Below are positions 36,801-47,741 of a stretch of DNA of 64,000 nucleotides, piece by piece. This DNA is from Himantopus leucocephalus (lineage: Eukaryota; Chordata; Aves; Charadriiformes; Recurvirostridae): contig RSEF01000001.1 in the NCBI GenBank assembly GCA_003993805.1, positions 183,797,680 through 183,861,679 on the forward strand. Direction: 5' to 3'. Under the pieces are notes generated by a model, which made no database searches, was not told where the DNA came from, and saw only the letters and a list, made by a program, of their open reading frames with translations. Both the position numbers and the translations under genes were made by a program. How positions within the stretch are numbered: position 1 is the first letter of the stretch; every line of letters starts with the position of its first letter.

Positions 36801-39800
36801 TAAACTCTGACTGATGTTGTGGCATCTCAGCAGCATGCAAGAACAAGTCATTTCCTCATAAAATAAGGCTTTGACCAGAGAAAATATAGCAGCCCATTAA
36901 CTTGATAGTTAAAGCTGTGTCTAGGGCAGCGAAAGATACAGACTTAAATTACCTCAGGAAATGGAGTGGCTTTACTGTGGACACACTATGACTTTTTGAC
37001 TCTTTTATAAGAGGCCACTACCCTGATACTGGCTGCTACCACCATACCCTGTGTGGAAATAAGTTGTACTTGGGTGTGTGAGGACAATGTCTGTTCAACA
37101 AGCAGACAAACATGTAAATTTTGGTTTCCAAGGACATCTAGTTACAGAGATTACCACAGCCTGAGACAAAGACAGAACATAGAACTGTAAGCATGCAGGA
37201 GATTTTCAAGTAAAAAATAAACATGCTATGCAAATCAAAGCAGCTCAACGGATAGATCTCTAGTATTTGTCTGCAGGGGAATTCTTAATGATAATTGGAT
37301 TATTTGTCAAACTTCAATAAGTTTGATTTTTATTAAAAAATCTGGGTGTGTGCAGAAACACAAATTTATGGATCTTGAAGAGTGTGAAGTAGAATAGCAA
37401 GCTCTTGTGAAGAAATAGCTCCTGTGGGGTGCAGATGAGAAGGGATTTTCAGCATTTCAGTTGATAAAGATACTTTCAGTTTACGCCTAAATCTCAATTT
37501 AGCAGCTTAGATTCCTTACAGGACCTTAGGTGGTTGGGTTCTTCATAGTCTTAGTTGACTAATAACCTAGTTAACTAAATAAATCTCTTTTACCATAGCT
37601 ATCTCTTGTTGTTTAGTCAGCTGTACGTCTGAATATCTGTAAGCGCAACATGATTTGTCTGAGATACACTCATTTGGGCAAGGTGATGCTACAGCCCATT
37701 CATTCTAGCAGTTATAGAAAAAGTACAAATGTAATAAAGTTTAATTTCTTTGATTGAACTTCTTTAGGTGTCAAATTGGTAGAACTGTCACTTTAAATAC
37801 AAAAGGATAGTTTTTTTCTTCATTAGCTGAAAATAATGTGACATATAGCCTGTTTTTAATGTCTCTTTCTTTTGCAATAGTCTGCATTTGCCAGTATGTT
37901 TATACCAGCTGTCTATAAATTATTTGAGTTAGAATTGTTGTTCATCTTATACAACTCATAATTTACCAATAGTTTCCATTTTACTTACACTCAGAAGAGC
38001 GTTGTAGTGTGGCTTCAGCACGTTGCAAGAAGTGGGATTCATGTTACAATGTTCATGTGTGCCTTGCTTTCTACAACTTGTTGTGTTAGGCTCTCCCACA
38101 AAGGCCTGGTATTAATCCTTATGATAGATGCAATCAAGCTCAGATGCATATGTACTTTGTATTTCAGTGAATACGAAGAAATGTTTTCCCAGGAGGCCAA
38201 TATTTTAAGTCAGTGTTTATCCCATAGGATAATAATTGTGTTATTCACCTCAGCAAAGATCAATATTTCCTCAGTGGATTGATAAGATAGAAGTGACCTG
38301 GTCTAACGTTAGTCTATGCTGTATCAAATAAGTGTATTTTTACTTCTGCTAATGTTTCACAGAAGTTAATTGCAATATTCTTGGATAACTTGGCAGTTAG
38401 TTATGACACATGGAAATAATGACAAAATTTAGCCTTTCCGTGTAACATTTTGTATATATTACGGTGCAGTGCAAAGTTAGTGTATAAGAATATATGTTAG
38501 TATAACTTCATTTTAGAGGAGATGAATTAATGCATAGCACTTCAAGTTAAAGTTTGTATCAAGATTCTTAATTATACTATACAACTCATCTCGCACATAC
38601 ACACAAGCAAAGAAACAATCATACATTAAATACCTCTAATTTTTATTAATCATAAAGACTGAGAGTACCGCAGTGTACTGAAGTTGGAGTACAAGAAACA
38701 TAAGAAAAAGGAAATAAACAGAGATGCAGAATTTTGTTAGAACTGATCATGAGTTGTATATATTGTCACTCCATTACCTTAGCTAATGATGGAAGTTATC
38801 ACTTGCTTAAAAAGAGAAGACTTTTATAAACACATTTAAATAAAGGAAATCTCAACTTCTGCTAATTCTCAAAGAATTAAAAAAATACGGAGGCAAATGT
38901 TGCTGTTATACAAAGAATCATTGTATAGAAATGAAAAACTGTGTAACCTTTCTGTACTCTAGAAATTCTTCTTCTGTACTGACCCTGTGTGCTCTGGAAA
39001 ATCCTATTTCCAGTATGTCTATTCCAATAAGAAGGCACCAGAAATCACTCTTGTCATTTAGCTGGATGAAAGTAAGAAGAAACAATATTTGCATGTAACC
39101 ACAGCTTTCCAAATTTCTTGCTTGTAAGCTACTTTAACTAAACTTTTTTTTTTTAAGATTTGTTTTTGGTTTTGTCTTATTAGACAGGAAATAACAAAGC
39201 AGAGTCTTCCCACTGTAAAATATCAAATTGTTCTTTATTAAAAATCCAATGTTATTTGATGGCATCAAGTGATTTAACTATAACTCCTCATACTGTTATG
39301 CATCTCTCTTTTAATTAAATATGTTCCCCGAATGACTTTGAAATTAATAAATGAGTATTTCACTAGTTGTTTGCACCTACAGCCTTTGCAATCGAAGCTT
39401 GTTTCAAAAAGACAAACACTCACTTCCTAAAAAGAACTACAGCTTAATAGTGGAATATGGCTTATGTTGTATCACATACTTTGCAGCAGTTTCAGTAGGG
39501 AAAGAATAGGATTGGGAACGCAGGTAGCAAATTAGATTGATGTGTTGTCCTCGACATACTGGCATTTTCATTTCTGAGGCCTACCAAGTCCAAAACAAAA
39601 CCATTTTTTATACTTGTTCAAAATCTCAAGAGAAATGAGTTCAGGTGGTCTCAGCTCAGTTTTTCATGTACAAGAGGACACATCAAAAAGCTGTCTTGTG
39701 TTGATAGTAATTCATCACTCTCATCTGTGAAAAGCCATGGGATTACAAGCATGGGGGAAAAAAAGTACTGCTAACCACATTTTTTCCACCAGCTATATCT

Positions 39801-41308
39801 CTCTGGCCCATTTTGTATGAATATATGAGCAGACATGTCAAGGGAGGGAATGAAGATCATGTCTTCATGATTATCAAGGACGTTTTTTTAATTCACCTTT
39901 CCTACTCCTTGCTTCTGACTTAATCTCAATATAATGAAACAAAATCTCAAAGTATGGAAAGCAAAGCAAAGGAAGCTATAACTTAAAGAGGAACAGGTAG
40001 TGAAAAATGTAAATCATTAAAGAACACTGATGAGATGTTAAAAACGTAATCAAGCAGCATGTCACTGTGTATGGTTTAATTCTTTCAATCTCCTAAAATG
40101 ACCTTGGGAAAATTAGAACACTTGAAAATGTTGCATCTTCAATAAGTCTTTTCCCTCAAGTTTAACGAAGGAGACAGAAGAGAGATTACAAATATGATTA
40201 TGTTCAAGCTAAAAGATTTCTCTGAGGAATATCTATATTAAGAACACTGTTCAGTTTTCAGCAGTGTCAGAGACATGTTTTTGGGCATGTTGCAATGTCA
40301 CACCACAATGTGCAAAATTTTTTTCAGTGGCTGTTTTTATCTTTCTATTCTTCCAGTCCTCCGGAACTCATTCCATGTAACTCCAGTGAGGGGAAGGAGT
40401 TTCATCATCATGATGACAGGAAAAAGAAGGACCTTCACTGTTCACAGTTCCTTAAAGCTCTGGTAGACAAAGACAGAACACAACCTAACCTAATAAAAAT
40501 GCTCATCTGGATGACCATAGTGAATTATTGAAAATAAATTTAACGAGGGGGTCAGTGTTTGTCAGCAGTACCTTCCTAACACTACTGAAGTTGGGGGAGT
40601 GGGAATTTCTGCCACTTTTTATTCTTTCTTTGGGACATAAAAGAGACTAGCGTAGACACTAATGAGATAGAGCTGAGGTTAGAGGGGGAGGAAGTATAAG
40701 GCAGTGAAGAAAAGAAGCTGTTTTTTTCAAGAACGCATTCTGTTCCATTGGTAATGTCATAATCATTGTAGATGGTACAATAATTAATCCCCATTAACTA
40801 ACACTGAAATGGGTGGTTTCAATAAAAATTCATTATAATATCTGTTGGAGAAAATGAGCTCAACTGGTAATAATACAACTAATGTTTAGAAAAAAGAAGA
40901 GAACTCTATAGCAAGCCTTTGAAATTGTTTATTCTGACAGTTCTATGATGTTTAAAAACACTGTAATATCATCTTCTGAAGTATTTGAGTATGTGTAAAA
41001 TGAAGTAATTAATATCCTATTCACTAAATATTGTTTCCAATAACCATGATGCCAGTATGCATTCTAAATCATACATTTAAATGGCAAAATTTGTGGTTGC
41101 TCAAAAGCTTATCAGCAAATATGCAATTTTCATATTAGATAGACAAGAAATTCATAGATTTAGTCTGCAAGTAGCACTGGCAGAAAAAGTAGCTACTGTT
41201 CACACATCCATAATTTGGAGGGTCTGTACCATGGGACTCCCATTATCTAATATTTATGTATAATTTGGATGTATATCAAGAAAGAATACAAACACTCCAG
41301 TCTCTTAG
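30851..41308. other. Unannotated AT-rich sequence
   Basis: About 10 kb with no recognisable gene or interspersed repeat. Sub-features: a (GTTT)n run at 31921-31944; a very AT-rich stretch at about 33440-34340; a purine-rich stretch at about 34900-34975; and a GGGTAAGT splice-donor-like word near 35328 without a convincing exon. The palindrome TCATCATGATGA is at 40405-40416. Confidence 0.45.
31921..31944. repeat. (GTTT)n microsatellite
   Basis: About five to six uninterrupted TTTG units, next to a GTT-rich patch. Confidence 0.85.
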
Positions 41309-41359
41309 CGGACTGGGTATACCGTGACAATAAGAACGAGTCAAAGGATCGATTTACCG
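41309..41359. other. Local CpG cluster in AT-rich DNA
   Basis: CG dinucleotides occur at 41309, 41323, 41337, 41350 and 41358, five in 51 bp, in a stretch of about 45% GC. The flanks for several hundred bp have almost none. It may be constrained or unmethylated, or come from a small young insertion. Confidence 0.4.
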
Positions 41360-43306
41360 CTATAATTTGGTAACTTATGTTGTTTTTAGGTTCCCATACA
41401 CAATGCTAATAGAAATACACGTAAGTGTATTATATGTAAATTATTCAAGTAGAGACAATTTCAACAGATCTAGTGGTGTTACACTCTTATCATTTAGACT
41501 GCTTAGATGTGGTCATGAACCTGAAAGACCCAGCAATTATATTTGCAGTTGACTTTTATTGACAGAATTCTCAAGACAGTTACAATTCCTGAGCAATTTG
41601 ATTGTACTTGATTTTCAGAAGCTATGTGAAGAGCTTTTTTATTTTGGGGTAAAACATTTGTATTAGAGGTGCATGCAAACCACAAAATCCTGATATTACT
41701 GACGTGGCTTTTGAAAACCCATAACAGTCAGGCTAAATCAGTCTATAACTTTAGTTCATGATAGCATAAGTATATTGGGTGGCTAAATTTTAGCTTGCTC
41801 TGTTTATTATTATGAAAATTATTACTAAAATTAATCTAATTAATTATTAGTAGTATTAACCAATATGATCTGTACTAAAAGTAATCCCCCATCTTCTCTC
41901 TCCCCTCTGGCAGCACTTATGTTAATCTTTTCTGTGTTCTGGTTTACTTTGCAGCCCACAGACAGCACACTGTGGCATTGTAACTGAATCAGTAGAGAAC
42001 TGCACCACTTTGGGTAAAAAATAATAGCCAGAAGTAAGAGGGCAAAGAAAGGGATCTAAATTAAGTTGCCTTTGTTGCTGAAACACGTGTTTGTATAACT
42101 CACCCAAAAATCTCTAAGAAAGCAGGTAGGAATTCTATTACTTGCATTCATTAAAGAAGGCACCTGGACTCTACCTGGGTTCCTTTGTTGTTTTAGTTTC
42201 TAAATAATGTGTGTATATTCTCAAAGAAAAACAAAAAGTGATTCTTTTATTCACATAAAGACAAAGCAAAAACTTGTCACAGAAAACATTTTATGCACGA
42301 AGTTAATAACAAAACAGTGATGTGACTCGACCCGCTATGTAAAAATATACTGTTCTCAGATAGACGATGTGTTCCAATAAATTGATGTCATCTCATCTGT
42401 GACAGTAAATAATGACTAGCATTATTTAAATTAAGTAATATAGCTTGTTTTGCTCATTATCTGTATTTCAGCACTGCTGGACTGTAAGCAAAGATTTTCA
42501 AAAAGAAAAAAGAAAACAAGCCTAATAGCTTCTTTTTCTCTAGGTCTATTGAAATACATTTGATCTTATGAGGGTAACATGGTCATCCACAACAATAAAC
42601 ATAATATGCATATGAATATGCATACTGTTGCAGGGAACAATTCAGGATATCAAGAACGTATTTTAAACTACAAATCTTTATAGAAGAATTAGAAATGGAG
42701 ACTAAGAGGCTAGGGTCAGTGGGAGGGGGAGACTACTTATTAAGCAAAGAAACCCATTCTATAGTCTGACTTCTAATTAAAACACACAATCCCCTTCAGA
42801 TTGTGTACACCAAGAATTCCTCATAAAAAGGACACTTGTCCTGCATCTGTAATGCCATTTTCATTTTTCTAACCTTTTCATCATAGTTTTCTAGTAGAAA
42901 AAATAACATGAAATGTTTGATTTTGGATCAAGACAGTCAACAGGTACAGTTCAGTGCAGTGTAGTTTCTTCCAGGACTTTTCAGGATTCATGCAACTTTC
43001 TCTAAGGACAGAAGTTAGTGAGGAGGAGACTATTTGGTTGAATAGGAGTAGTTAAAATTAAGCGTCAAGACTATCAAAGAGAATTGATATCAACTGTCCA
43101 GCTACAAAATCTGGCCCATAGAGAAGAGGCTTATGAGTCATTTGAGTAATAACTCTCTTGAGGCCTGTGGCCACACATGGGACAAAATTAATGTTCAAGT
43201 GACCTGAACCAAAATATTTCACTGTGTCTTTTGATTTTGTTCTTATAGAAGATAAAATCCACGTTGATGTATTAACATTGCACATAGGATGGAAAACCAG
43301 ACTCTA
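41360..43306. other. Unannotated AT-rich sequence
   Basis: Nothing is recognised apart from a 9-bp-arm palindrome at 42605-42624 (TATGCATAT/ATATGCATA) that contains POU-like ATGCATAT words. Confidence 0.5.
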
Positions 43307-43307
43307 N

Positions 43308-43335
<28 letters not shown>
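43307..43335. repeat. Poly(A) tract preceded by a single N
   Basis: One N at 43307 is followed by 28 A. As at 30061, this looks like an unresolved join or run-length uncertainty rather than biology. Confidence 0.9.
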
Positions 43336-43340
<5 letters not shown>

Positions 43341-43407
43341 TGATGAAATGATTTTACACCATGCCACAGTGCTTAAAGTTCTACAATATCACAAAAATAA
43401 CTAACCT

Positions 43408-44487
43408 CAAGGGTAGTCCATCCCAACAAGCAGGAAATCAGGCAAAAATGCCAGGACCCCTGTGTGGATGAACAAGGAGCTCCTAACAAATGTCAGACAT
43501 AAAAAGGGAGTATACAGAAGGTGGAAGTGTAGACAGGTAAACTGAGAGGAATCTAGCATGCAGGGATGAGGTTAGGAAAGTCAAAGCCCACCTGGAACTG
43601 AACCTGGCAAGCGATATCAAAGGCAACAAGAAGGGCTTCTAACAGCCCGTAAGTAACAAAAACAATACTAGTGAAAATGTGGGCTTGCTGCTGCATGAGG
43701 CAGTGGCACTGGTGACACAACACATGCAAAAGACTGATGTACCGAGTGTCTTCTTTGCCACAGGCTTTACAAGGAAAACTGGTCTTAAGAGATCTGAGGC
43801 CCCAGAGACCAGAGGGAAAAACTGGAGGAAGGAAGACTTGCCCTAGGTAGAAGAGGATTAGGTCAGGGGATACTTAAGAAAACTGGACATGCATAAATCC
43901 ATAGGCCCTGATGGGATGTATCCACAAGTGCTGAAGGACCTGCCTGATGTCACTGAGAGGCTACTCAATAATCTTTGCAATATCACTGAGATCTTGCTGA
44001 GATCTGGGAGAAGTGCTTGAGGGCTGGAGGAAAGCAAATGTCACTCCTATTTTCACAAAGGGCAAAGGACCAACAAACCACAGGTCAGGAAGCCTCATCT
44101 TGTTCCCTTGGTAGGTGAAGAGACAACTAATCCTGGGAATCATTTCCAGGCACATGAAAGACAAGAAAATCATCAGGAATAGTCAGCATGGATTCACCCA
44201 GAGGAACTCATGCTTGACCAACTTGATAAACCTCTACAATGAAATGGTTGGGTTGATAGACTAGGGAAGGACAATGGATAATGTCTACCTTGAGTTCAGT
44301 AAGGTGTTAGACATTGTATACCATAAGATCCTCATAGACATGCTGATTAAGTGTGCGCTGGATGACCAGACACTGAAGTAGATTGAAAGCTGTCTGAATG
44401 GCCAGGCCCGGAGAGTGGTGGTCACTGGAACAAAGTTTAGTTGGAAGCCAGTAACTAATGGTGTACCCCAGGGGTCAATACTTAGAA
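43408..44487 (+). mobile_element. CR1 LINE internal fragment, plus strand
   Basis: The plus strand carries an old CR1 ORF2 from the endonuclease-RT linker into the middle of the RT. Recognisable pieces in order are ATCAGGCAAAAATGCC with WMNKELLTN at about 43450, a GPDGMYPQVLKDL-type region at about 43905, SCLTNLINLYNEM at about 44208, the palm motif region YLEFSKVLDIVYHKIL at about 44288, ARRVVVTGTKFSWKPVTN at about 44405, and GVPQGSIL at about 44460. Several stops and frameshifts show that it is dead. It ends abruptly at about 44487 with no 3' tip, exactly where an opposite-strand CR1 begins, so its 3' part was displaced or lost. Confidence 0.87.
44180..44487 (+). pseudogene. CR1 RT core fragment with broken frame
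   Basis: This is the RT palm of the plus-strand CR1. The sequence matching the F-D-C-S-K-A-F-D motif reads LEFSKVLD, so the first catalytic aspartate region is altered. GVPQGSIL, the conserved RT motif B box, is intact. Stop codons interrupt it (for example TAG at about 44260 and 44380). The FADD catalytic box would follow but is absent, because the element stops. Confidence 0.85.
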
Positions 44488-44645
44488 GAGAATAGAATAC
44501 CCTATTTCAGTTGGGAGGCACCTACAACGAACATCTGGTCCAACTGCCCGACCAGTTCAGGGCTGACCAAAAGTTAAAGCAAATTATTAAGGGCATTGTC
44601 CAAATGCCCCTTAAACACTGACAGGCTCGGGGCATCGACCACCTC

Positions 44646-45020
44646 TCAAGGAAGCACGTTCCAGCGTTTGACCACCCTCTCAATAAAGAAATGCTTCCTA
44701 ATGTCAAGTCTAGACCTCCCCTGATGCAGCTTTAAGCAACTCCCACACATCCTGTCCCTAGATACCAGGGAGAAGAGATCAGCGCCTCCCTCTCCACTTC
44801 CCCTCCTCAAGAAGCTGTAGAGAGTAATGAGGTCGCTCCTCAGCTTCCTTCTCTCCAAACAAGACAAACCCAGACTCCTTAGCTGTTCCTCATAGGACAC
44901 TCCTTCCAGCCCTTTCACAAGCTTTGTTTCCCTCCTCTGGATGCATTCAAGGACCTTCACATGCTTCTTAAATTGTGAGGCCCAGAACTGCACACAGTAC
45001 TCCCGGTGAGGCCGCACCAA
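44646..45020 (-). pseudogene. CR1 ORF2 C-terminal fragment, 124 codons
   Basis: The minus-strand frame reads [20 protein letters not shown], then [36 protein letters not shown] and [19 protein letters not shown]. This is the conserved region after the CR1 RT domain. It lacks the RT catalytic residues and, as the continuation of a broken ORF2, is not an independent gene. It is the longest recognisable coding remnant in the window. Confidence 0.92.
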
Positions 45021-45182
45021 TGCTCAATACAGTGGCAAAATCACCTCTTTTGACCGGCTGAGTAGACTGCGTTTGGTGCACCCCAGGAGGGGGTTTGTCC
45101 TCGTGGCTCCCAGGGTACACTGCTCACTCATATTGCTCTCAACCAGCACCCCCAGATTCCTTTCTGCAGGGCTACTTTCCAG

Positions 45183-45428
45183 CTACTTCTCCCCCAGTTC
45201 ACACTCATGCCCAGCATTACTCCATCCTAGGTGCAGAATCCAGCATTGAGACTTGTTAAATTTCATCCCATTAATCACAGCACCATGCTCCAATGCATCT
45301 AGCTCCCTCTGCAAGGCATCTTGTCCCTCAAGAGAGTCAGCAGCACCTCCCAGTTTGGTTTTGTCAGCAAACTTGCTAATGGTGCATTCAATTCCTGCAT
45401 CCAGACCATTGATGAATATATTGAACAA
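45183..45428 (-). pseudogene. CR1 RT catalytic-box fragment
   Basis: The minus-strand frame begins MFNIFINGLDAGIECTISKF and continues ADKTKLGGAADSLEG, then MKFNKSQCWILHLG. The RT catalytic F-A-D-D box is FADK here: the second catalytic aspartate is replaced by lysine, so the enzyme would be dead even without the frameshifts. Confidence 0.92.
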
Positions 45429-45539
45429 GACTGGCCCTAGAATTGAACCCTGAGGAACACTGGTGGTGACTGGTCACCAGCCAGATGTAGCCCCATTCAC
45501 TACTATCCTTTGAGCTCTGCCCTTCAGCCTTTTCTTCAC

Positions 45540-45728
45540 TCAATGCACCGTGAAGCCACTCATCCCCCAGTTGGACAACCTGTGCAGAAGGGTGCTGTGA
45601 GGCCCAGTATCAAAAGCCTTACTACAATCCAGAAAAACTGCACCCACCACCTTCCCTTCATCCACTAGGCCTGTGACCTTGTCATAGAAGGTTAGCAAAT
45701 TAGTTAAACAGGACTTTCTCTTTATGAA
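45540..45728 (-). pseudogene. CR1 RT N-terminal palm fragment
   Basis: The minus-strand frame, entering from the N-gap, reads FIKRKSCLTNLLTFYDKVT and then VVGAVFLDCSKAFDTGPHS. FLDCSKAFD is the intact first aspartate-bearing palm motif of CR1-type RTs. The frame breaks downstream before the catalytic-box fragment. Confidence 0.92.
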
Positions 45729-45828
45729 NNNNNNNNNNNNNNNNNNNNNNNNNNNNNNNNNNNNNNNNNNNNNNNNNNNNNNNNNNNNNNNNNNNNNNNN
45801 NNNNNNNNNNNNNNNNNNNNNNNNNNNN
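45729..45828. other. Assembly gap, exactly 100 N
   Basis: The second conventional 100-N gap. It hides the 5' junction of the minus-strand CR1 and possibly the displaced 3' part of the plus-strand one. Sequence after it (from 45829) is not CR1. Confidence 0.98.
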
Positions 45829-47671
45829 GTACTCACAAACCTCTCTAGTTTCTATCTGTTTTCACTTAAGGGAATACAGGCTGTACATTGAAAAGTCTAT
45901 AATAAAGAATCACGAACAATAAATAAACGTGCTCATTTAAAATCGTCTTTCAACCTGGGTTCCCCTTGAACTTTTGTTATTATTTTCATGCCTGCCCAGC
46001 AATTAAATGTCATTCTTTATAAATGTGATCTGCTGAAAGAACAGGAAATTATTTCAACTTAGTCTTATAAACAAAAATATAGAAAGTTATACTTGTTCTG
46101 TAGTTTATAAGAAAGATGTTTAACAAGAAACAACCGGCCTTCATACTCTGTATAGGCATGAGCTTTTTCTGGTACTTCAACAGAAATGTAAAAATGCTAA
46201 TTCATAATAAATAACTGTCTTCTTTTATATACCATGCTTTGTACTCTTATTTAATAGTCCCATTTATATGTGAAGAACAATAAAGGTCAGGTCCCTGCCA
46301 TTTTTGTCTCTGTGCATATGTGTATAAAGAAATAGTTCCTTGTTCCTTCCTAAGGAGTTTGTATTAGAAGTGTACACAGAGTAAATTTGTGCTTCCATAC
46401 AGAATGACTTGCACTGTTCAGTAAGAAAACATCAGCAAAGCAAAACAGAAGTCTCAGTGCACGTGTTCCTCTCATTAATGAACACAATGATGTTGAGAAC
46501 AATACGGCTGTAACCTCTGCATTGAAGCAAAGATGAAATCTAAAGATGAGAACAAAGAAAAAGGCACCACAGGGCAGGTCCTCAGATGATGTAAACAGTA
46601 ATTTCTTTGCTGAAGTAACTGAAATATGACATTTTCCTTCAGCTGAGGGTCTGCACCCAGTATTTTGCAGCTTCTTAAACAGGAAGGCAAACACTAATCA
46701 CACTGAGAACAGCTCTAATTGAATGTTTCGCTACTGTTGACTGTATCACCAGTACACAAAGCATAACAACATTGAAGAACCAAGTATGTTCCTCTTTCTT
46801 TTCATCAGGAATAATAGATAGATTACAGCAGTTGCATAGAAATACTTTCATGGGCTCTGTATGAGGTGGCCAAATCCAATGATAAAGATTAAGGGAGCCT
46901 TACCCTTTGTTCAGCAGCATTTTTTACTATGTGTTATCTTCTAGCATGTGCATTCCATTGAAATCAACAGAATACTCCTGTATTTAAAGGGGGGGAATTT
47001 TGTTGGATATTATGCTAAATGGATCTTATATAAGGACTGCAGAGCTGTTGCAAAAGGTTTAGCTGCAACCCAGTTTTCCTCATGCAGTATTAACAAGTTA
47101 GTTAAATTTCCACGATATCATAGAGCGCGGCTGTTCATTCGGTGTATACCTTGCACACAGATAGAAAGCTGAAGCAGAAAGAATAAACTGCAGTTTGTAA
47201 CAATTGAGAAAAGAGACTCTAAGTGTCCATCTGAAGGGCAAAATGGGGTGTTCTTATTAGCTTTCCAGTTTCATTAAGTGTGTTCACCGTGGTTGCAATT
47301 TTCCTTCATTGTTAATAAGCATCTTAATGTATAAACCACACATTTAGCATATAGAATTTTATAAATTATTATTAACTATTCCTAAATTCTGCTGAGACCT
47401 ATATTATAAATCTCCTTTAGGTATTCTTTGTCTTTGTCTAAAACATACTTCTTTAGCCAGAATCATTTGCAACGGTATGGTTCAAAGAAACATATTTACA
47501 AAAACAACATATATTTTCAGGTCAGGTTGTAAAGATAGTCTTTCACTATCTTTTTTCATCCAGTGTCCTTGATTAACATTTTGCCAGGTAGTATTTATGG
47601 ATACCTTTCATCAAAATTTTTCAGTGTCAAGTGTTAACATTTCAGCAACAATTAAATGATGCTGGGATTAT
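45829..47671. other. Unannotated sequence
   Basis: AT-rich, no recognised gene. A CpG cluster (four CGs at 47113-47141, including GCGCGG) stands out. A 114-codon minus-strand frame at 46350-46694 is hydrophobic and low in identity to anything I know. Confidence 0.45.
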
Positions 47672-47741
47672 TGTAGATGTAGATGTAGATGTGGAGGTAG
47701 ATGTAGATGTAGAGGTAGATGTGGAGGTAGATGTAGATGTA
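47672..47741. repeat. GTAGAT hexamer array with variant units
   Basis: About 70 bp of TGTAGA-phase hexamers in which GTAGAT units alternate with GTGGAG and GTAGAG variants. The variants occur in blocks, giving a higher-order pattern of 12- to 24-bp units. Confidence 0.9.

Larger units (their letters stand above)
44488..45728 (-). mobile_element. CR1 LINE, minus strand, 5' end lost in gap
   Basis: The element's 3' end is at about 44488: a short AGAATAGAATAC-type tip, then CCCTATTTCAGTTGGGAGG, characteristic of a CR1 subfamily with a TTCAGTTGGAAGG end. The minus strand encodes RT motifs from KSCLTNLLTFYDKVTGLVD and FLDCSKAFD (near 45640) through FADKTKLGG (near 45360) to the C-terminal tail at about 44650. 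At least 1.24 kb is present, the longest CR1 copy here; its 5' end runs into the N-gap. Several frameshifts make it inactive. Confidence 0.92.
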
